Shown: positions 46,292-56,215 of the stretch, piece after piece | Layout of the letters: each line of letters begins with the position of its first letter | How positions within the stretch are numbered: the stretch's first letter is position 1 | NCBI GenBank assembly: GCA_963732595.1 | Contig: CAVSZZ010000002.1 | Location: forward strand, 744,001-808,000 | Source: JAFGXF01 sp963732595 | GTDB taxonomy: Bacteria; Chloroflexota; Anaerolineae; Anaerolineales; Anaerolineaceae | DNA length: 64,000 nucleotides | Direction of reading: 5' to 3' | Notes under the pieces: model-generated | What the model was told of the DNA's origin: nothing | Seen by the model: the letters and a program-made list of their open reading frames with translations, nothing else | Database searches by the model: none | Program-made: the position numbers and the translations under genes

Positions 46292-47896
46292 ATGAAACCG
46301 CAACAAACCATAAACAGCCTTAACCAGAATAAGAGCATAAGTTTATTCCAGATCAGCAGTGAACTGGCTCAAGACCTGTCGCTGAAACAAACCCTTGCCA
46401 ATGTTCTAAAAAAGTCCGTGGAAGCAGTTGATGCCGAGCGGGGAAGCATCGTTACACTTGATGAAAAACGTGAACCCATGGATGCTGCCATCATTTACCA
46501 TGGAAAATTCATCAAACAAACAGCCGGCCAGGTCTCTGATACCATCTCCCATGGATTGGCAGGCTGGGTAATGCAGGAGGAAAAAGCCGCGCTCATCCAG
46601 GACACCAGCAAGGATGAGCGCTGGTGTCGCAGACCTGATGATTCCTCTGATCGGAGTGGCGCAAAATGCGCAATTTGTGTCCCACTCATTTCACGGATGG
46701 AATTGGTTGGGGTGCTTACCGTTGTCCATTCCACTCCCGGATTTTTTAATGTAGAACACCTTGATTTAATACAAGCCATCGGTCACCTGGCGGGGGTAGC
46801 TATTTATAATGCTCGCTTGTTTATGCGGTTAGAAAAGGCTCAAAAGCGTTATCAAACGCTTTTTGAAGCTTCGAGCGACCTCTTATTCATTACAGATTGG
46901 GACGGCCGTGTTATCGAAACCAACCGGGCTGTTGAAAAAGTCACAAATTATAAACCCCGTTTCTCTCATGATGCCCACATTATGGATTTCCACAAGCCCG
47001 ATTACTCCCGCCTGGGCGCAGGTTTTTCCACACTCAAGCAGGTGGATGCTGTCATTTATGAATCCGAGCTATTAATCGATCCAGAAAACCCACTCCCAGT
47101 CGAGATCAAGGTTGCCCATGTCACAATCGGCAAACAAAGCTATCTACAATGGGTGATCCGTGATATCAGTGAACGCAAGCGCCTGGCCGCCATTCAGGAA
47201 GACCTCATGACAATGGTCTATCATGATATCCGCTCCCCGCTTGCCAATGTGCTTTCCAGTCTGGATATTTTGACCCATCAGCTCGAAAATAATAAAGATG
47301 CATCCGTTAAGATCATCCTGTCGGTCGCCCAACGTTCTGCGGAACGGATCATGCGTCTGGTCAATTCGCTTCTCGACATCCGCAAGATCGAGGCAAATAA
47401 TTCGATCTTGCACACGAACATGGATTCTCCATTGCAGATTGTGGAAGATGCCATGGATGTTTGCCGGCCGATGGCCACTTCTAAAAAGATCTCCTTAGAA
47501 ATAGCAATGCCAAAGATACTATCTGATGTTCCAGTTGATCGGGATATGATCCGTCGCGTGGTAATCAACTTGATTGAAAATGCGATCAAATTTTCATCAT
47601 CCAACAAGAAGGTTATCGTCGGATTGAAACAGGAAATCGATGCGGTGGTATTTTTCGTTGAAGATAACGGGCCAGGAATCCCCGAGGATCAATTGGATGC
47701 CGTTTTCAATAAATTCACCCGTCTTAAAACAGCCCATACAACTCGTGGATTCGGCCTCGGACTTGCATTCTGTAAACTGGCCATTGATGCACATGGCGGG
47801 AAGATCTGGGTCGAGAGTACCCTTGGTAAAGGCACACGCTTTCTATTCTCGATTCCGGTCAACCTTCAGGCAGAGATGAGCTCAAAACCCACATAA
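46292..47896 (+). CDS. GAF-PAS sensor histidine kinase
   Basis: Soluble hybrid-type sensor of about 534 residues. GAF domain (about 20-170; SIVTLDEKREPM, GLAGWVMQEEKAALIQDTS), PAS domain (about 195-310; YQTLFEASSDLLFITDWDGR), HisKA with VYHDIRSPLANVLSSL (His about 318), and HATPase with VVINLIENAIKFSSS, VEDNGPGIPEDQ and FGLGLAFCK. No membrane helices. No response regulator is adjacent, so its partner is elsewhere. I use the ATG at 46292; a GTG at 46268 is an alternative. Confidence 0.93.
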   Translation: MKPQQTINSLNQNKSISLFQISSELAQDLSLKQTLANVLKKSVEAVDAERGSIVTLDEKREPMDAAIIYHGKFIKQTAGQVSDTISHGLAGWVMQEEKAALIQDTSKDERWCRRPDDSSDRSGAKCAICVPLISRMELVGVLTVVHSTPGFFNVEHLDLIQAIGHLAGVAIYNARLFMRLEKAQKRYQTLFEASSDLLFITDWDGRVIETNRAVEKVTNYKPRFSHDAHIMDFHKPDYSRLGAGFSTLKQVDAVIYESELLIDPENPLPVEIKVAHVTIGKQSYLQWVIRDISERKRLAAIQEDLMTMVYHDIRSPLANVLSSLDILTHQLENNKDASVKIILSVAQRSAERIMRLVNSLLDIRKIEANNSILHTNMDSPLQIVEDAMDVCRPMATSKKISLEIAMPKILSDVPVDRDMIRRVVINLIENAIKFSSSNKKVIVGLKQEIDAVVFFVEDNGPGIPEDQLDAVFNKFTRLKTAHTTRGFGLGLAFCKLAIDAHGGKIWVESTLGKGTRFLFSIPVNLQAEMSSKPT

Positions 47897-47931
47897 CCGT
47901 ACTATAATCCTCCCAGACCAATAGGAGTCTC

Positions 47932-48783
47932 ATGGAACAAATCATTGAAGGTGTTCATATTGAAACCGACTTTGCCGGTGTCACTCTGGGTGTAATCGTT
48001 CGCGAAGAACACATCCTTTTAATTGACTCACCCATCAAACCTGAAGATGTCCGCTCGTGGCGCGCCACCGTGCAGACCCTTTCAAACACAAGCACCCGGT
48101 TGCTGGTAAACCTGGATGGCCATGTTGATCGAACGGTCGGCACGCGCGCCATGGATTGCATCGTGATCGCTCAAGAAAAAACAACCCAGCAATTTCGAAA
48201 TCGCCCAACATCCATTAAACCACAGGAACCGGAAACGGGGTCAGAAGCCGAAAGGTGCGGGAATCTGGGGCCGATCCGATGGGCCCTGCCGGAAATTACA
48301 TTCAGCGACCGATTGGAACTGGCCTGGGGTGACTCACCGATTGTCCTAGAACATCACCCCGGATCATCCCCAGGTGCTGTATGGGTGATCCTTCCTGAGT
48401 CAAAATTGATTTTTGTAGGGGATGCAGTCATGCCCAATCAACCACCTTTCCTGGCTCAAGCGGATCTGCCAATCTGGCAGGAATCTCTAAAACTCTTGAT
48501 GGAAAAATATAAGAACTATATCGTAATTGGTGGACGTTCAGGACCGGTAAGCCACGAACAGATTCGCTGGCAGGTAAAGCTTCTACATACGATTGAAGGT
48601 AAACTTGCCACTCTGGCTGATAAAAAAGCCCATCCGGATGCTCTTGAACAGATATTGCCTGTGTTGTTGAGTAAAATCAGCAGCGATGAATCGACTTATA
48701 ACTATAAACGCCTCCGCTGGGGCATCAAGCAGTACTATCAGCACCACCACCTTTCCCTTACAGAGCCCAGCGAATTGGAATGA
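47932..48783 (+). CDS. Metallo-beta-lactamase-fold protein with degenerate metal motif
   Basis: MBL superfamily by overall pattern: start IEGVHIETDFAGVTLGVIV, LLIDSPIKPEDVRSW, the strand LLVNLDGHVDRTVG where HxHxDH is expected, then EHHPGSSPGAVWVILPESKLIFVGDAV near residue 140 and GGRSGPVSHEQI near 205. The first motif retains only part of the ligands (DGHVDR), so di-metal catalysis is doubtful or altered. A Cys (RCGN) sits before it. Start ATG at 47932 follows ATAGGAG. Function unknown. Confidence 0.78.
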   Translation: MEQIIEGVHIETDFAGVTLGVIVREEHILLIDSPIKPEDVRSWRATVQTLSNTSTRLLVNLDGHVDRTVGTRAMDCIVIAQEKTTQQFRNRPTSIKPQEPETGSEAERCGNLGPIRWALPEITFSDRLELAWGDSPIVLEHHPGSSPGAVWVILPESKLIFVGDAVMPNQPPFLAQADLPIWQESLKLLMEKYKNYIVIGGRSGPVSHEQIRWQVKLLHTIEGKLATLADKKAHPDALEQILPVLLSKISSDESTYNYKRLRWGIKQYYQHHHLSLTEPSELE

Positions 48784-48804
48784 TCTGTTGAGCTTTCAAC
48801 ACAA

Positions 48805-49917
48805 ATGACTTCTGATTATGCACCATTGATCGAATTAACCCGCGGTGGTATCACAGAGTCGGTTCATTTCGGAGCATTTTGTGTGGTTACCAGCAGGGGA
48901 GAAATTCTGGCCAGTCATGGAAATCCCGACCTGGTCAGCTTTCCACGCAGTTCCGAGAAACCATTTCAAGCACTACCATTTCTGGAAATAGATGGGGACC
49001 GATATTTCGGTTTATCTGCGGGCGAAGTTGCCATCCTTTGTGCATCACACTCCGGGAGTGAGATGCATGTGAGGGTGATCGAAGAACTACAGCGTAAAAC
49101 GGGTATTCACGAGACTGATCTGTTATGCGGTAGCCACCCTCCATCTGACCAGACCGCCGCTAAGATTCTGATCGAAAGTAATGAAGCTCCATCCCCAAAC
49201 CGCAATAATTGCTCAGGTAAACACACTGGGATGCTTGCACACGCTGTCTTGAGAAACTACCCGCTCGATGATTACATCAACCCCGAACATCCACTCCAAC
49301 ATGTGATATTGGATTCCTTTACGGAAATGTGTGAGACCAACAAGCAGGATGTTGTGACCGGTATCGACGGTTGTTCAGCCCCAAATTACGCCGTGCCTCT
49401 CAGCAAATTTGCGCTGGCCTTTGCCCGGTTGGTCGATCCCTGGAACCAGCCGGAGCCACGAGCAGATGCCTGCAAGCGGATAACAGAGGCCATGATAAGT
49501 GAGCCGGAATTGGTCAGCGGGCCGAACCGGTTTGACACGGTTTTAATGGAACTCGGAAAAGGGCACCTGATCTCAAAGGCGGGAGCGGAGGGTTACCAGG
49601 CGGTCGGCATACTCCCAGGTGCTTTATCAACAAATTCCCCTGGGATCGGCATTGCCCTTAAAATTGCCGATGGAGACACGATGGATTTCCAGATGGCTAT
49701 GCATACCCAATTGGATGGAGATGAGCCATTTCACCTTACCTCGAATCAGTTAAGCGAACGCGCACGTCCATGTGCAGTGATTGAACTATTGCGCCAGCTG
49801 AACGTTTTGGATGCTGAATCCCTGGAAGCGCTAAGCCATCAGGCAGCCAGGACAATTTATAACTGGCGCAAGATTCCTGTTGGGGAGATTAGACCCGCAT
49901 TTCATCTTTCAAGGTAA
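48805..49917 (+). CDS. L-asparaginase II (ReAII type)
   Basis: Thermolabile, constitutive-type asparaginase of the family first described in Rhizobium etli, unrelated to E. coli AnsA/B. Diagnostic segments: RGGITESVHFGAFCVV, FPRSSEKPFQALPFLE, ASHSGSEMHVRVIEE, NNCSGKHTGMLAHAV (Ser/Lys serine-hydrolase-like pair), GIDGCSAPNYAVPLSKFA and GAEGYQAVGI. 370 residues, normal. Hydrolyses asparagine to aspartate and ammonia in the cytoplasm. Follows the MBL gene by 21 bases. Confidence 0.92.
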   Translation: MTSDYAPLIELTRGGITESVHFGAFCVVTSRGEILASHGNPDLVSFPRSSEKPFQALPFLEIDGDRYFGLSAGEVAILCASHSGSEMHVRVIEELQRKTGIHETDLLCGSHPPSDQTAAKILIESNEAPSPNRNNCSGKHTGMLAHAVLRNYPLDDYINPEHPLQHVILDSFTEMCETNKQDVVTGIDGCSAPNYAVPLSKFALAFARLVDPWNQPEPRADACKRITEAMISEPELVSGPNRFDTVLMELGKGHLISKAGAEGYQAVGILPGALSTNSPGIGIALKIADGDTMDFQMAMHTQLDGDEPFHLTSNQLSERARPCAVIELLRQLNVLDAESLEALSHQAARTIYNWRKIPVGEIRPAFHLSR

Positions 49918-49921
49918 TAAA

Positions 49922-50639
49922 ATGTCAGCGGATGTGATCATTCGTGACTCACTGGTAACCCGTCAGAAACGAGCTCTGGAAGTAATCGATCAGCTTCAGC
50001 AGTTTTATGGTAAACCCTCCTGGCATAATCCATTGCCCGCACTGGATGAACTCATATCGACAATTCTTTCCCAAAATACAAACGATCACAACCGAGATGC
50101 TGCATATCTGAATCTGAGAAACCGATTTCCAACCTGGGAAGCGGTCCGCGATGCCCCACCAGAACAGGTCATCGCCTGCATTCGCTCGGCCGGTTTGGCC
50201 AATCAGAAAGGTCCCCGGATTCAGCGGGTTTTACAGGAAATCAGTACGGAGCGGGGATGTCTTGATCTTGATTTTTTAATGGATTGGGACGTCGGTCAAG
50301 CGCGAGAATGGCTTGCAGCATTTTAAAGGTGTTGGACCAAAGACAGCTGCCATCGTGCTTTGTTTTTCTCTGGGTAAACCCGCCTTTCCAGTTGATACGC
50401 ATATTTACCGGACCACTGGCCGGCTGGGGTTGCGGGATATCAATTTGAACGTCGAAAAAACCCATATGTATCTGGAGCGTGTCTTTCCGCCGGAAAGCTT
50501 TTATCCTGTTCATCTCAACCTCATCCGCCTGGGCCGGGAAGTATGTCATCCCCGCAAACCTGACTGCCCTGTCTGCCCATTAAATCAACTCTGCCCAACC
50601 TATAGGGGAAGACCTGCCACCAGTCCGGGAGGCGGCTGA
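49922..50639 (+). pseudogene. nth: Endonuclease III, frameshifted
   Basis: Base-excision DNA glycosylase/AP lyase. First frame: DELISTILSQNTNDHNRDAA and the helical bundle to WLAAF. A one-base change near 50320 joins it to the second frame beginning LQHFKGVGPKTAAIVLCFSL (HhH with catalytic Lys), FPVDTHIYR (catalytic Asp) and the 4Fe-4S cluster C-x6-C-x2-C-x5-C (CHPRKPDCPVCPLNQLC). All catalytic parts are intact, so an indel error is more likely than loss. Start ATG at 49922 lies a few bases after the asparaginase stop. Confidence 0.87.
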
Positions 50640-50718
50640 TTATTGGAATCGCCGTCAGAATGCCTTTACCCACTTTGACAATTGCCTGCAGGCCAATTAG
50701 AATTAATTCAACAGGCGG

Positions 50719-50768
50719 TAGAAGGGGCATTTTGCCACTGGCACCTGGCAGGCGGTATGCCCCCTTCT
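50719..50768 (+). terminator. Stem-loop after nth
   Basis: Nested hairpin: AGAAGGGGCAT ... ATGCCCCCTTCT with one bulged C, enclosing TGCCA ... TGGCA, followed by CTTTTAAAT. Lies between nth and the GH1 gene. Confidence 0.6.
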
Positions 50769-50804
50769 CTTTTAAATCATTGCCACCAACTTCAGGAGCC
50801 CATT

Positions 50805-52130
50805 ATGCCAAAAGCAAAATTTCAATTTCCTGCAGGATTTTTATGGGGTACAGCCACTGCAGCCCATCAGGTTGAGGGCAACAATACCAACAATAATTGG
50901 TGGCAATGGGAGCAAATTCCTGGCAAGATTCGCAATGGGGACACGTCTGGTTTAGCCTGTGATTGGTGGGGGGGCAAGTGGAGGGATGATTTCGACCGGG
51001 CTGCTGAATCTCACCAAAACTCACATCGCTTTTCTGTTGAATGGAGCCGAATTCAACCAGCGCCGGGACGATGGGATAAAGACTCCATCGATATGTATCG
51101 TGAAATGCTAAAAGGGTTAAAAGCACGCAAGATGACCCCCATGGTAACACTTCATCACTTCAGTGATCCTTTATGGATCGTGGAACAGGGCGGATGGGAG
51201 AATGAAAAAACCGTTGATGATTTTATTAAATTCACCCGGAAAGTGGTTCAAGCATTAAAAGAATATGTGACCCTCTGGGTGACGATCAATGAACCGAATG
51301 TTTACCTTTTCGGAGGTTATCTCCATGGTGGTTTTCCCCCGGGAGTTAATAGCATTGGCCGGGCGTATCAAGCCGGGGTTAATTTAATGAAAGCTCACGC
51401 TGGCAGCTACCATGCAATCCACAAGCTCCAACCGGAAGCAATGGTGGGGATTGCCCACAACTATCGCAGCATTGAACCCGGGCATAAATCATCCCCCCTT
51501 GAAATATTCGTTGCCCGTCAGCTGAAACGGAACTTCCACACATTCGGTTATGCAGCAGCTGATGGGGTGTTCAAACTCGTTACGAGGAGCACAAAGATAA
51601 CCGGAGCTGCCAACACGCAGGATTTTATCGGAGTGAATTACTATTCCCGCGATGCTGTCGCAATCGATCTGAGGTGCCCGAATAACCTTTTTGGACGCCT
51701 CTATTATCCTGCAGGTTCTGACCTCAGCGGTAGCGGTTTTATTGCCAACGTACCGGATGGCATGTTTGAAGCTTTACGATGGGCACTTCGCTTCAGCAAG
51801 CCGATCTATGTGACCGAGAATGGCGTGGAAGACGCGGAAGATAAAATGCGCCCACGGTACACCATCCAACACATCCACAAGGTTTGGCGTGCCATTAATT
51901 TCAACTGGCCTGTGCGCGGTTACTTTCATTGGTCTCTGGTTGATAATTTCGAGTGGGAGCGTGGTTGGTCACAGCGTTTCGGCTTATGGGGGTTGGATAT
52001 CGCCACCCAGAAGCGCATTCATCGTCGTAGTGTGGATATGTATGCTTCCATCTGCAAAGAGAATGCCATCACATCTGATATGGTTCAGAAGTACGCGCCC
52101 GAGATTTTCGAGACCCTCTTCCCCGGATAA
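50805..52130 (+). CDS. Glycoside hydrolase family 1 (beta-glucosidase-like)
   Basis: Retaining beta-glycosidase with an (alpha/beta)8 barrel. N-terminal FLWGTATAAHQVEG, FSVEWSRIQP, acid/base Glu163 in TINEPNVY, nucleophile Glu338 in YVTENGVED, WSLVDNFEW near the end. 441 residues. No signal peptide, so cytosolic; no specific transporter or PTS is adjacent (the MFS gene is 14 kb away). The ATG at 50805 has CAGGAG upstream; a longer frame start at 50682 adds unrelated residues. Confidence 0.93.
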   Translation: MPKAKFQFPAGFLWGTATAAHQVEGNNTNNNWWQWEQIPGKIRNGDTSGLACDWWGGKWRDDFDRAAESHQNSHRFSVEWSRIQPAPGRWDKDSIDMYREMLKGLKARKMTPMVTLHHFSDPLWIVEQGGWENEKTVDDFIKFTRKVVQALKEYVTLWVTINEPNVYLFGGYLHGGFPPGVNSIGRAYQAGVNLMKAHAGSYHAIHKLQPEAMVGIAHNYRSIEPGHKSSPLEIFVARQLKRNFHTFGYAAADGVFKLVTRSTKITGAANTQDFIGVNYYSRDAVAIDLRCPNNLFGRLYYPAGSDLSGSGFIANVPDGMFEALRWALRFSKPIYVTENGVEDAEDKMRPRYTIQHIHKVWRAINFNWPVRGYFHWSLVDNFEWERGWSQRFGLWGLDIATQKRIHRRSVDMYASICKENAITSDMVQKYAPEIFETLFPG

Positions 52131-52236
52131 TTATCGACCGTCAATCTGGATGGGTGACAAAGCGGTCATTTAATAACATGGTGAGAAATGACCATCCTTT
52201 AAGAACCTGGCACCTGGCTTTGGTACAATTGCGCGG

Positions 52237-53468
52237 ATGAAAAAGAGAACCTGGTTGTACATCGGTCTCGGCGTGGTCTTGATCGGATTATTGGGAGTAA
52301 TAAGTTACCAATCGCCTGCTGTAAAAATGCGTGTCAATTGGCGAGTGGACGTTGCATCCACATATTTACGCAGCATTTTTAACCCCGCCCGATATGCACC
52401 GACATCTCTTACCGCAACCACAAATTTCTTTAGAACGGTTGACCCCACTCGGTACCATTCCGGCAGTTCAGCCCAACCCGACTCCGAATAACACACTCGA
52501 TACCGCTGCCTGATCGCATGCTTCTGGATGCGCCTAAGTATGAAAAGGAAGTATACAATAATTGCGGTGCGGCTACACTCACCATGCTACTGCGAATGTA
52601 TGGGTGGGAGGGCAATCAGGATGATATCGGCTCGATCATCAAACCAAATGTGGATGATAAGAACGTCAACATTGACGAGTTGGTGTATTACGTACGAAAT
52701 TATGCCGGGTGGTTAAATGCTGATTTTCGGGTGGCTGGCGATATAACACTCTTAAAGCGTATGCTTGCCAATGGTTTCCCAGTCATCATAGAGAGCGGTA
52801 TGCGACTGGATCAATCCTATCGTGTCAATGATGATCGCTGGGGCGGTCATTACCTGCTGGTGACCGGTTACGATGACGATGTCGGTCTTTTCACTGTCCA
52901 GGATTCCTGGTACAGTGCCAACAGGTTGCTGACTTATGAAGAGCTCGATGAGAATTGGAAAGCCTTCAATCGTGCCTACCTGGTGGTCTTTCTTCCGGAC
53001 CAATCTGATCAGATAGAAGAGCTGGTTGGTGAAAACTGGAATGAGGAAACCAATCGGGTCAGCGCATTAAACATAGCATTAGACGAAACGGAAGCTGAAC
53101 CAGATGATCCATTCGCCTGGTTCAATGTAGGGACGAATCTGTTGTACTTTGAACGTTATGCAGAAGCCGCCCAGGCGTATGATACTGCCATCCGATTGGG
53201 AATCCCTCAACGCATGTTACGCCACCAGTTTGGACCATTCATCGCTTACTTTAAAACTTCTCGGAACGACGACCTTAAAGCCCTGGCTGAGTACGCACTG
53301 AAAATCACACCAACTTCTGAGGAAAATCGTCTCTGGTACGGTTGGGCACTTTTCCGAGAAGGTGATCGTGCAGCAGCCATCGATGAATTCAACAAGGCGC
53401 TGCATGTGAACCCCAATTACATAGATGCGCGCTACGCCTTAAATTATGTGGGAGGAAATACCCAATGA
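52237..53468 (+). pseudogene. Membrane-anchored C39-like peptidase with TPR tail, frameshifted
   Basis: Signal anchor helix (about residues 5-24), then a linker in which the frame breaks near 52395 and 52505, then a C39_2-type papain-like domain: EKEVYNNCGAATLTMLLRMY (catalytic Cys), VIIESGMRL, GGHYLLVTGYDDD (His) and VQDSW (Asp/Asn). After it come two TPR units (FAWFNVGTNLLYFERYAEAA; NRLWYGWALFREGDRAAAID). The catalytic domain is whole in the last frame from 52518. Stop overlaps the next ATG (ATGA). Probable extracellular Cys peptidase; target unknown. Confidence 0.83.
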
Positions 53469-54886
53469 CCAATCGTATCCTTATCACCTGTCTGATCATA
53501 CTGGTGTGCGCATGCCTGTTGACCGGTATTATCGCGATTGCGGGTGTGGCTTTATACAAATGGGAAGAGAATAATCCTCAGGCGACCATCACATCAGCTC
53601 CAACTGCTTTGTCATATCCTCAATCAACGGACTGTCCTCCAGACAGTTGTCTGGTACCCACATCGGCTACAGCTGAACCAACTTCCGAGCTGCCAAAAGA
53701 TATCGCCAGAATCATGGATGGGATCCAGGAAGAAGTCATCGGGATTCGGGGATTAAATCCCACCACAGATATTCCCCGCGCATTGTTATCCCCGGACCAG
53801 TTAAGGCGGAATGTGATCGAGGATTTTCTCGCCGAATATACACCCGAGGATGCCCGAAACGATGCCATTCTATTATCCGCCTTGGGATTATTATCTCAGG
53901 ATTTTAATCTGCTAACCTTTTATGAAAACTTGTACAGTGAGCAAATCGCTGGATATTACGACGACGAAACCAAGGAAATGTATGTGGTCAGTGGTAGCGG
54001 CTTTGGTGGACCGGAGAAAATGACCTATGCACATGAGTTCACCCACATCCTCCAGGATCAGAATTATGATTTTCAGAACAGGCTCGGTATGGGTGATGAA
54101 GCCTGCGAGCAGGACAGTGAGCGCTGTTTCGCCATCTCGTCATTAATTGAGGGGGATGCCAGCCTGACCGAGTACTTTTGGTATTTTCAGTATGCGTCCG
54201 ACCAGGATCAGTCGGATGTCCAGACTTTTTATGAAAACTTCGATAGCCCTGTATATGATTCCTCCCCGGAATTTATGAAGGAGGATTTCCTTTTCCCCTA
54301 TTCAGCCGGCCAGGAGTTTGTCCAAGTCCTGTATGATCAAGGTGGTTGGCGTGGCGTAAACAATGCATATGCCAACCCACCAGTAAGCACCGAGCAGATT
54401 ATGCATCCGAGCCGGTATCCTTCCGATGTTCCCATTAAGGTAGAGTTACCGGATCTGTCTTCAGTGCTTGGTGATGGATGGGAACAGATCCAATCGGACG
54501 TTGTTGGGGAATGGTATACCTATCTGATACTGGCCAAGGGTTACGAGGTTGATACACGATTGAACGATGAGACCGCACGTAAGGCGGCAGAAGGTTGGGG
54601 TGGAGACGCCTTCCAGCTTTATTCAAACTCAAGTACCAACCAGATAGTGCTGATCATCAAGAATATTTGGGACACCGATCGGGACGCACAAGAATACTCA
54701 AACGCTTTCAAAGAATATGGAATTTCCCGATGGGGTACTCCCAATTCACAGGAAAGTCAATCGACCAGCTGGCAAACTGACAAAGTGTCTGTCTTGATGC
54801 GAAAGAACTCCCCCACAACCTTGCTGGTTGTTGCGCCGGATTGGAGCACGATTGAACTTATCGCCCAGACTCTCGATGTGGAATAG
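53465..54886 (+). CDS. Membrane-anchored HExxH zinc peptidase (zincin)
   Basis: One helix at residues 5-27, a Pro/Thr linker, then a zincin domain: HEFTH at 190-194 within YAHEFTHILQDQNYD, a candidate third ligand Glu229 in LIEGDAS, and an upstream alpha-beta sheet region (EQIAGYYDDETKEMYVVSG). 473 residues, extracytoplasmic. I know no characterised close relative. It starts by ATGA overlap with the C39-TPR gene, so the two peptidases are made together. Its last 29 bases overlap the convergent RNA methyltransferase gene. Confidence 0.85.
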   Translation: MTNRILITCLIILVCACLLTGIIAIAGVALYKWEENNPQATITSAPTALSYPQSTDCPPDSCLVPTSATAEPTSELPKDIARIMDGIQEEVIGIRGLNPTTDIPRALLSPDQLRRNVIEDFLAEYTPEDARNDAILLSALGLLSQDFNLLTFYENLYSEQIAGYYDDETKEMYVVSGSGFGGPEKMTYAHEFTHILQDQNYDFQNRLGMGDEACEQDSERCFAISSLIEGDASLTEYFWYFQYASDQDQSDVQTFYENFDSPVYDSSPEFMKEDFLFPYSAGQEFVQVLYDQGGWRGVNNAYANPPVSTEQIMHPSRYPSDVPIKVELPDLSSVLGDGWEQIQSDVVGEWYTYLILAKGYEVDTRLNDETARKAAEGWGGDAFQLYSNSSTNQIVLIIKNIWDTDRDAQEYSNAFKEYGISRWGTPNSQESQSTSWQTDKVSVLMRKNSPTTLLVVAPDWSTIELIAQTLDVE

Positions 54887-55685
54887 CCTCGGTTTGTCTT
54901 TGGCGTAACACTTCGTAAACGAGCAGCGAGGCTGCGATTGCGGCGTTTAATGATTCAATATTCCCGGTCATTGGGATGGTGATCACCCCATCGGCCAGGC
55001 TTCGCGCAGATGTGCTGGGACCACTGGCCTCATTACTGACGATCAATGCGACTGCTTGATTCAGGGGCGCTTTCCAAAAGACAACACCGTCACCCGAATC
55101 TGCTAGTAAGACTCTGAGACCCGCTTTCTCTATAATTAGCCGCGATAAGGTTTGCCAATCACACACCCAGACGGGTAACTTCAACTGGGCTCCCATACCG
55201 GCTCGTAAAACCTTTGGGGAGAAAGGATCGGCTGTCTCCGGTGCGATCAAAACCGCGTTGACACCGGCCGCGCACGCCGTACGCAGGATCGTCCCCACGT
55301 TACCGGGGTCCCTGATTGCATCCAGCACCAGGACAAAATCAAGCGTCTGTGGCAAGGGTAATTGTTGCATTTCCACAACAGCGACGATTCCCTGCGGTGT
55401 TTCGGTATCCGTAATTTCTACCATCACCTCATCAGACACTTCGTATCGGGTACATCCGGTTCCGGCAGACTTATCATACAGGTCCCGACCGCGCGGATTG
55501 AGCCCTGTAGAAACCAGAATTTCCCGCAACGCCCAACCCGATGCGAGGGCTTCTTCAACCAACCTGACCCCCTCGACGATAAAAACTCCTTCGGACTGGC
55601 GAAATGAGGTGGATGAAAGCAGTTTCTTGATCTGCTGTATCCGTGTATTCTTTCTGGAGGTAATTAATTCGGGTGATTGGTTCAT
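54858..55685 (-). CDS. TrmH/SpoU-family RNA 2'-O-methyltransferase
   Basis: SPOUT enzyme with N-terminal RNA-binding domain (residues about 8-95; SEGVFIVEGVRLVEEALASG) and knotted SAM domain: LDAIRDPGNVGTILRTA (motif 1, about 125), IVSNEASGPS (motif 2) and IPMTGNIESLNAAIAASLLVYE (motif 3). Most resembles rRNA methyltransferases of the RlmB/TsnR type; exact site is uncertain. Start at 55685 (MNQSPE) rather than 55691. Convergent overlap with the zincin gene. Confidence 0.9.
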   Translation of the reverse strand: MNQSPELITSRKNTRIQQIKKLLSSTSFRQSEGVFIVEGVRLVEEALASGWALREILVSTGLNPRGRDLYDKSAGTGCTRYEVSDEVMVEITDTETPQGIVAVVEMQQLPLPQTLDFVLVLDAIRDPGNVGTILRTACAAGVNAVLIAPETADPFSPKVLRAGMGAQLKLPVWVCDWQTLSRLIIEKAGLRVLLADSGDGVVFWKAPLNQAVALIVSNEASGPSTSARSLADGVITIPMTGNIESLNAAIAASLLVYEVLRQRQTEAIPHRESGR

Positions 55686-55737
55686 GTGCACAACAAAGGG
55701 GCGCTACGTTACATGAGGGATTTTATCTTAAATAAAA

Positions 55738-55764
55738 ACTTCCGGGAGGTTCATTCCCGGAAGT
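55738..55764 (-). terminator. Terminator of the infC-rpmI-rplT operon
   Basis: 10-bp perfect stem ACTTCCGGGA / TCCCGGAAGT, 7-base loop, followed on minus by TTTTTATTT, 8 bases after the rplT stop. Confidence 0.9.
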
Positions 55765-55771
55765 AATTTAT

Positions 55772-56122
55772 TTAAGCACCCTTGGACTTTTGGACCACTT
55801 CAGCAAAAGCTTTTGGTTCCCTGACTGCCAGGTCGGCCAGCATTTTTCGATTTAGGGTAATGCCGGTAGTTTTCATGCCATGTATGAGCTTACTGTAACT
55901 CATTCCATTGATTCGTGCGGCTGCATTAATGCGAACGATCCAAAGTTTCCGCAGATCGCGCTTGCGTACGCGCCGGTCACGGGTAGCATACCACATGCTC
56001 TTTAAACGCGCTTCATTGGCGCGTCTGAAAAGCAGATGTCGCGAGCCATAATAACCCTGGGATAGTTTTAGAATCTTACGATGACGCTGGTGGGTGGTAA
56101 TCCCACGCTTGACACGAGCCAT
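55772..56122 (-). CDS. rplT: 50S ribosomal protein L20
   Basis: Early assembly protein of the large subunit. 116 residues with ARVKRGITTHQRHRKILKL, GYYGSRHLLFRRANEA and the C-terminal NGMSYSKLIHGMKTTGITLN. Last gene of infC-rpmI-rplT. GGAG is seen before the ATG. Confidence 0.98.
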   Translation of the reverse strand: MARVKRGITTHQRHRKILKLSQGYYGSRHLLFRRANEARLKSMWYATRDRRVRKRDLRKLWIVRINAAARINGMSYSKLIHGMKTTGITLNRKMLADLAVREPKAFAEVVQKSKGA

Positions 56123-56215
56123 TACTTACTCCTTTGCGAACCCCTGGGCGCCGGTTCAACCAGTTGTGAACACCCAACAGCCGCGGTTAAACGGATACAA
56201 TTCCCGCTACGGGGA

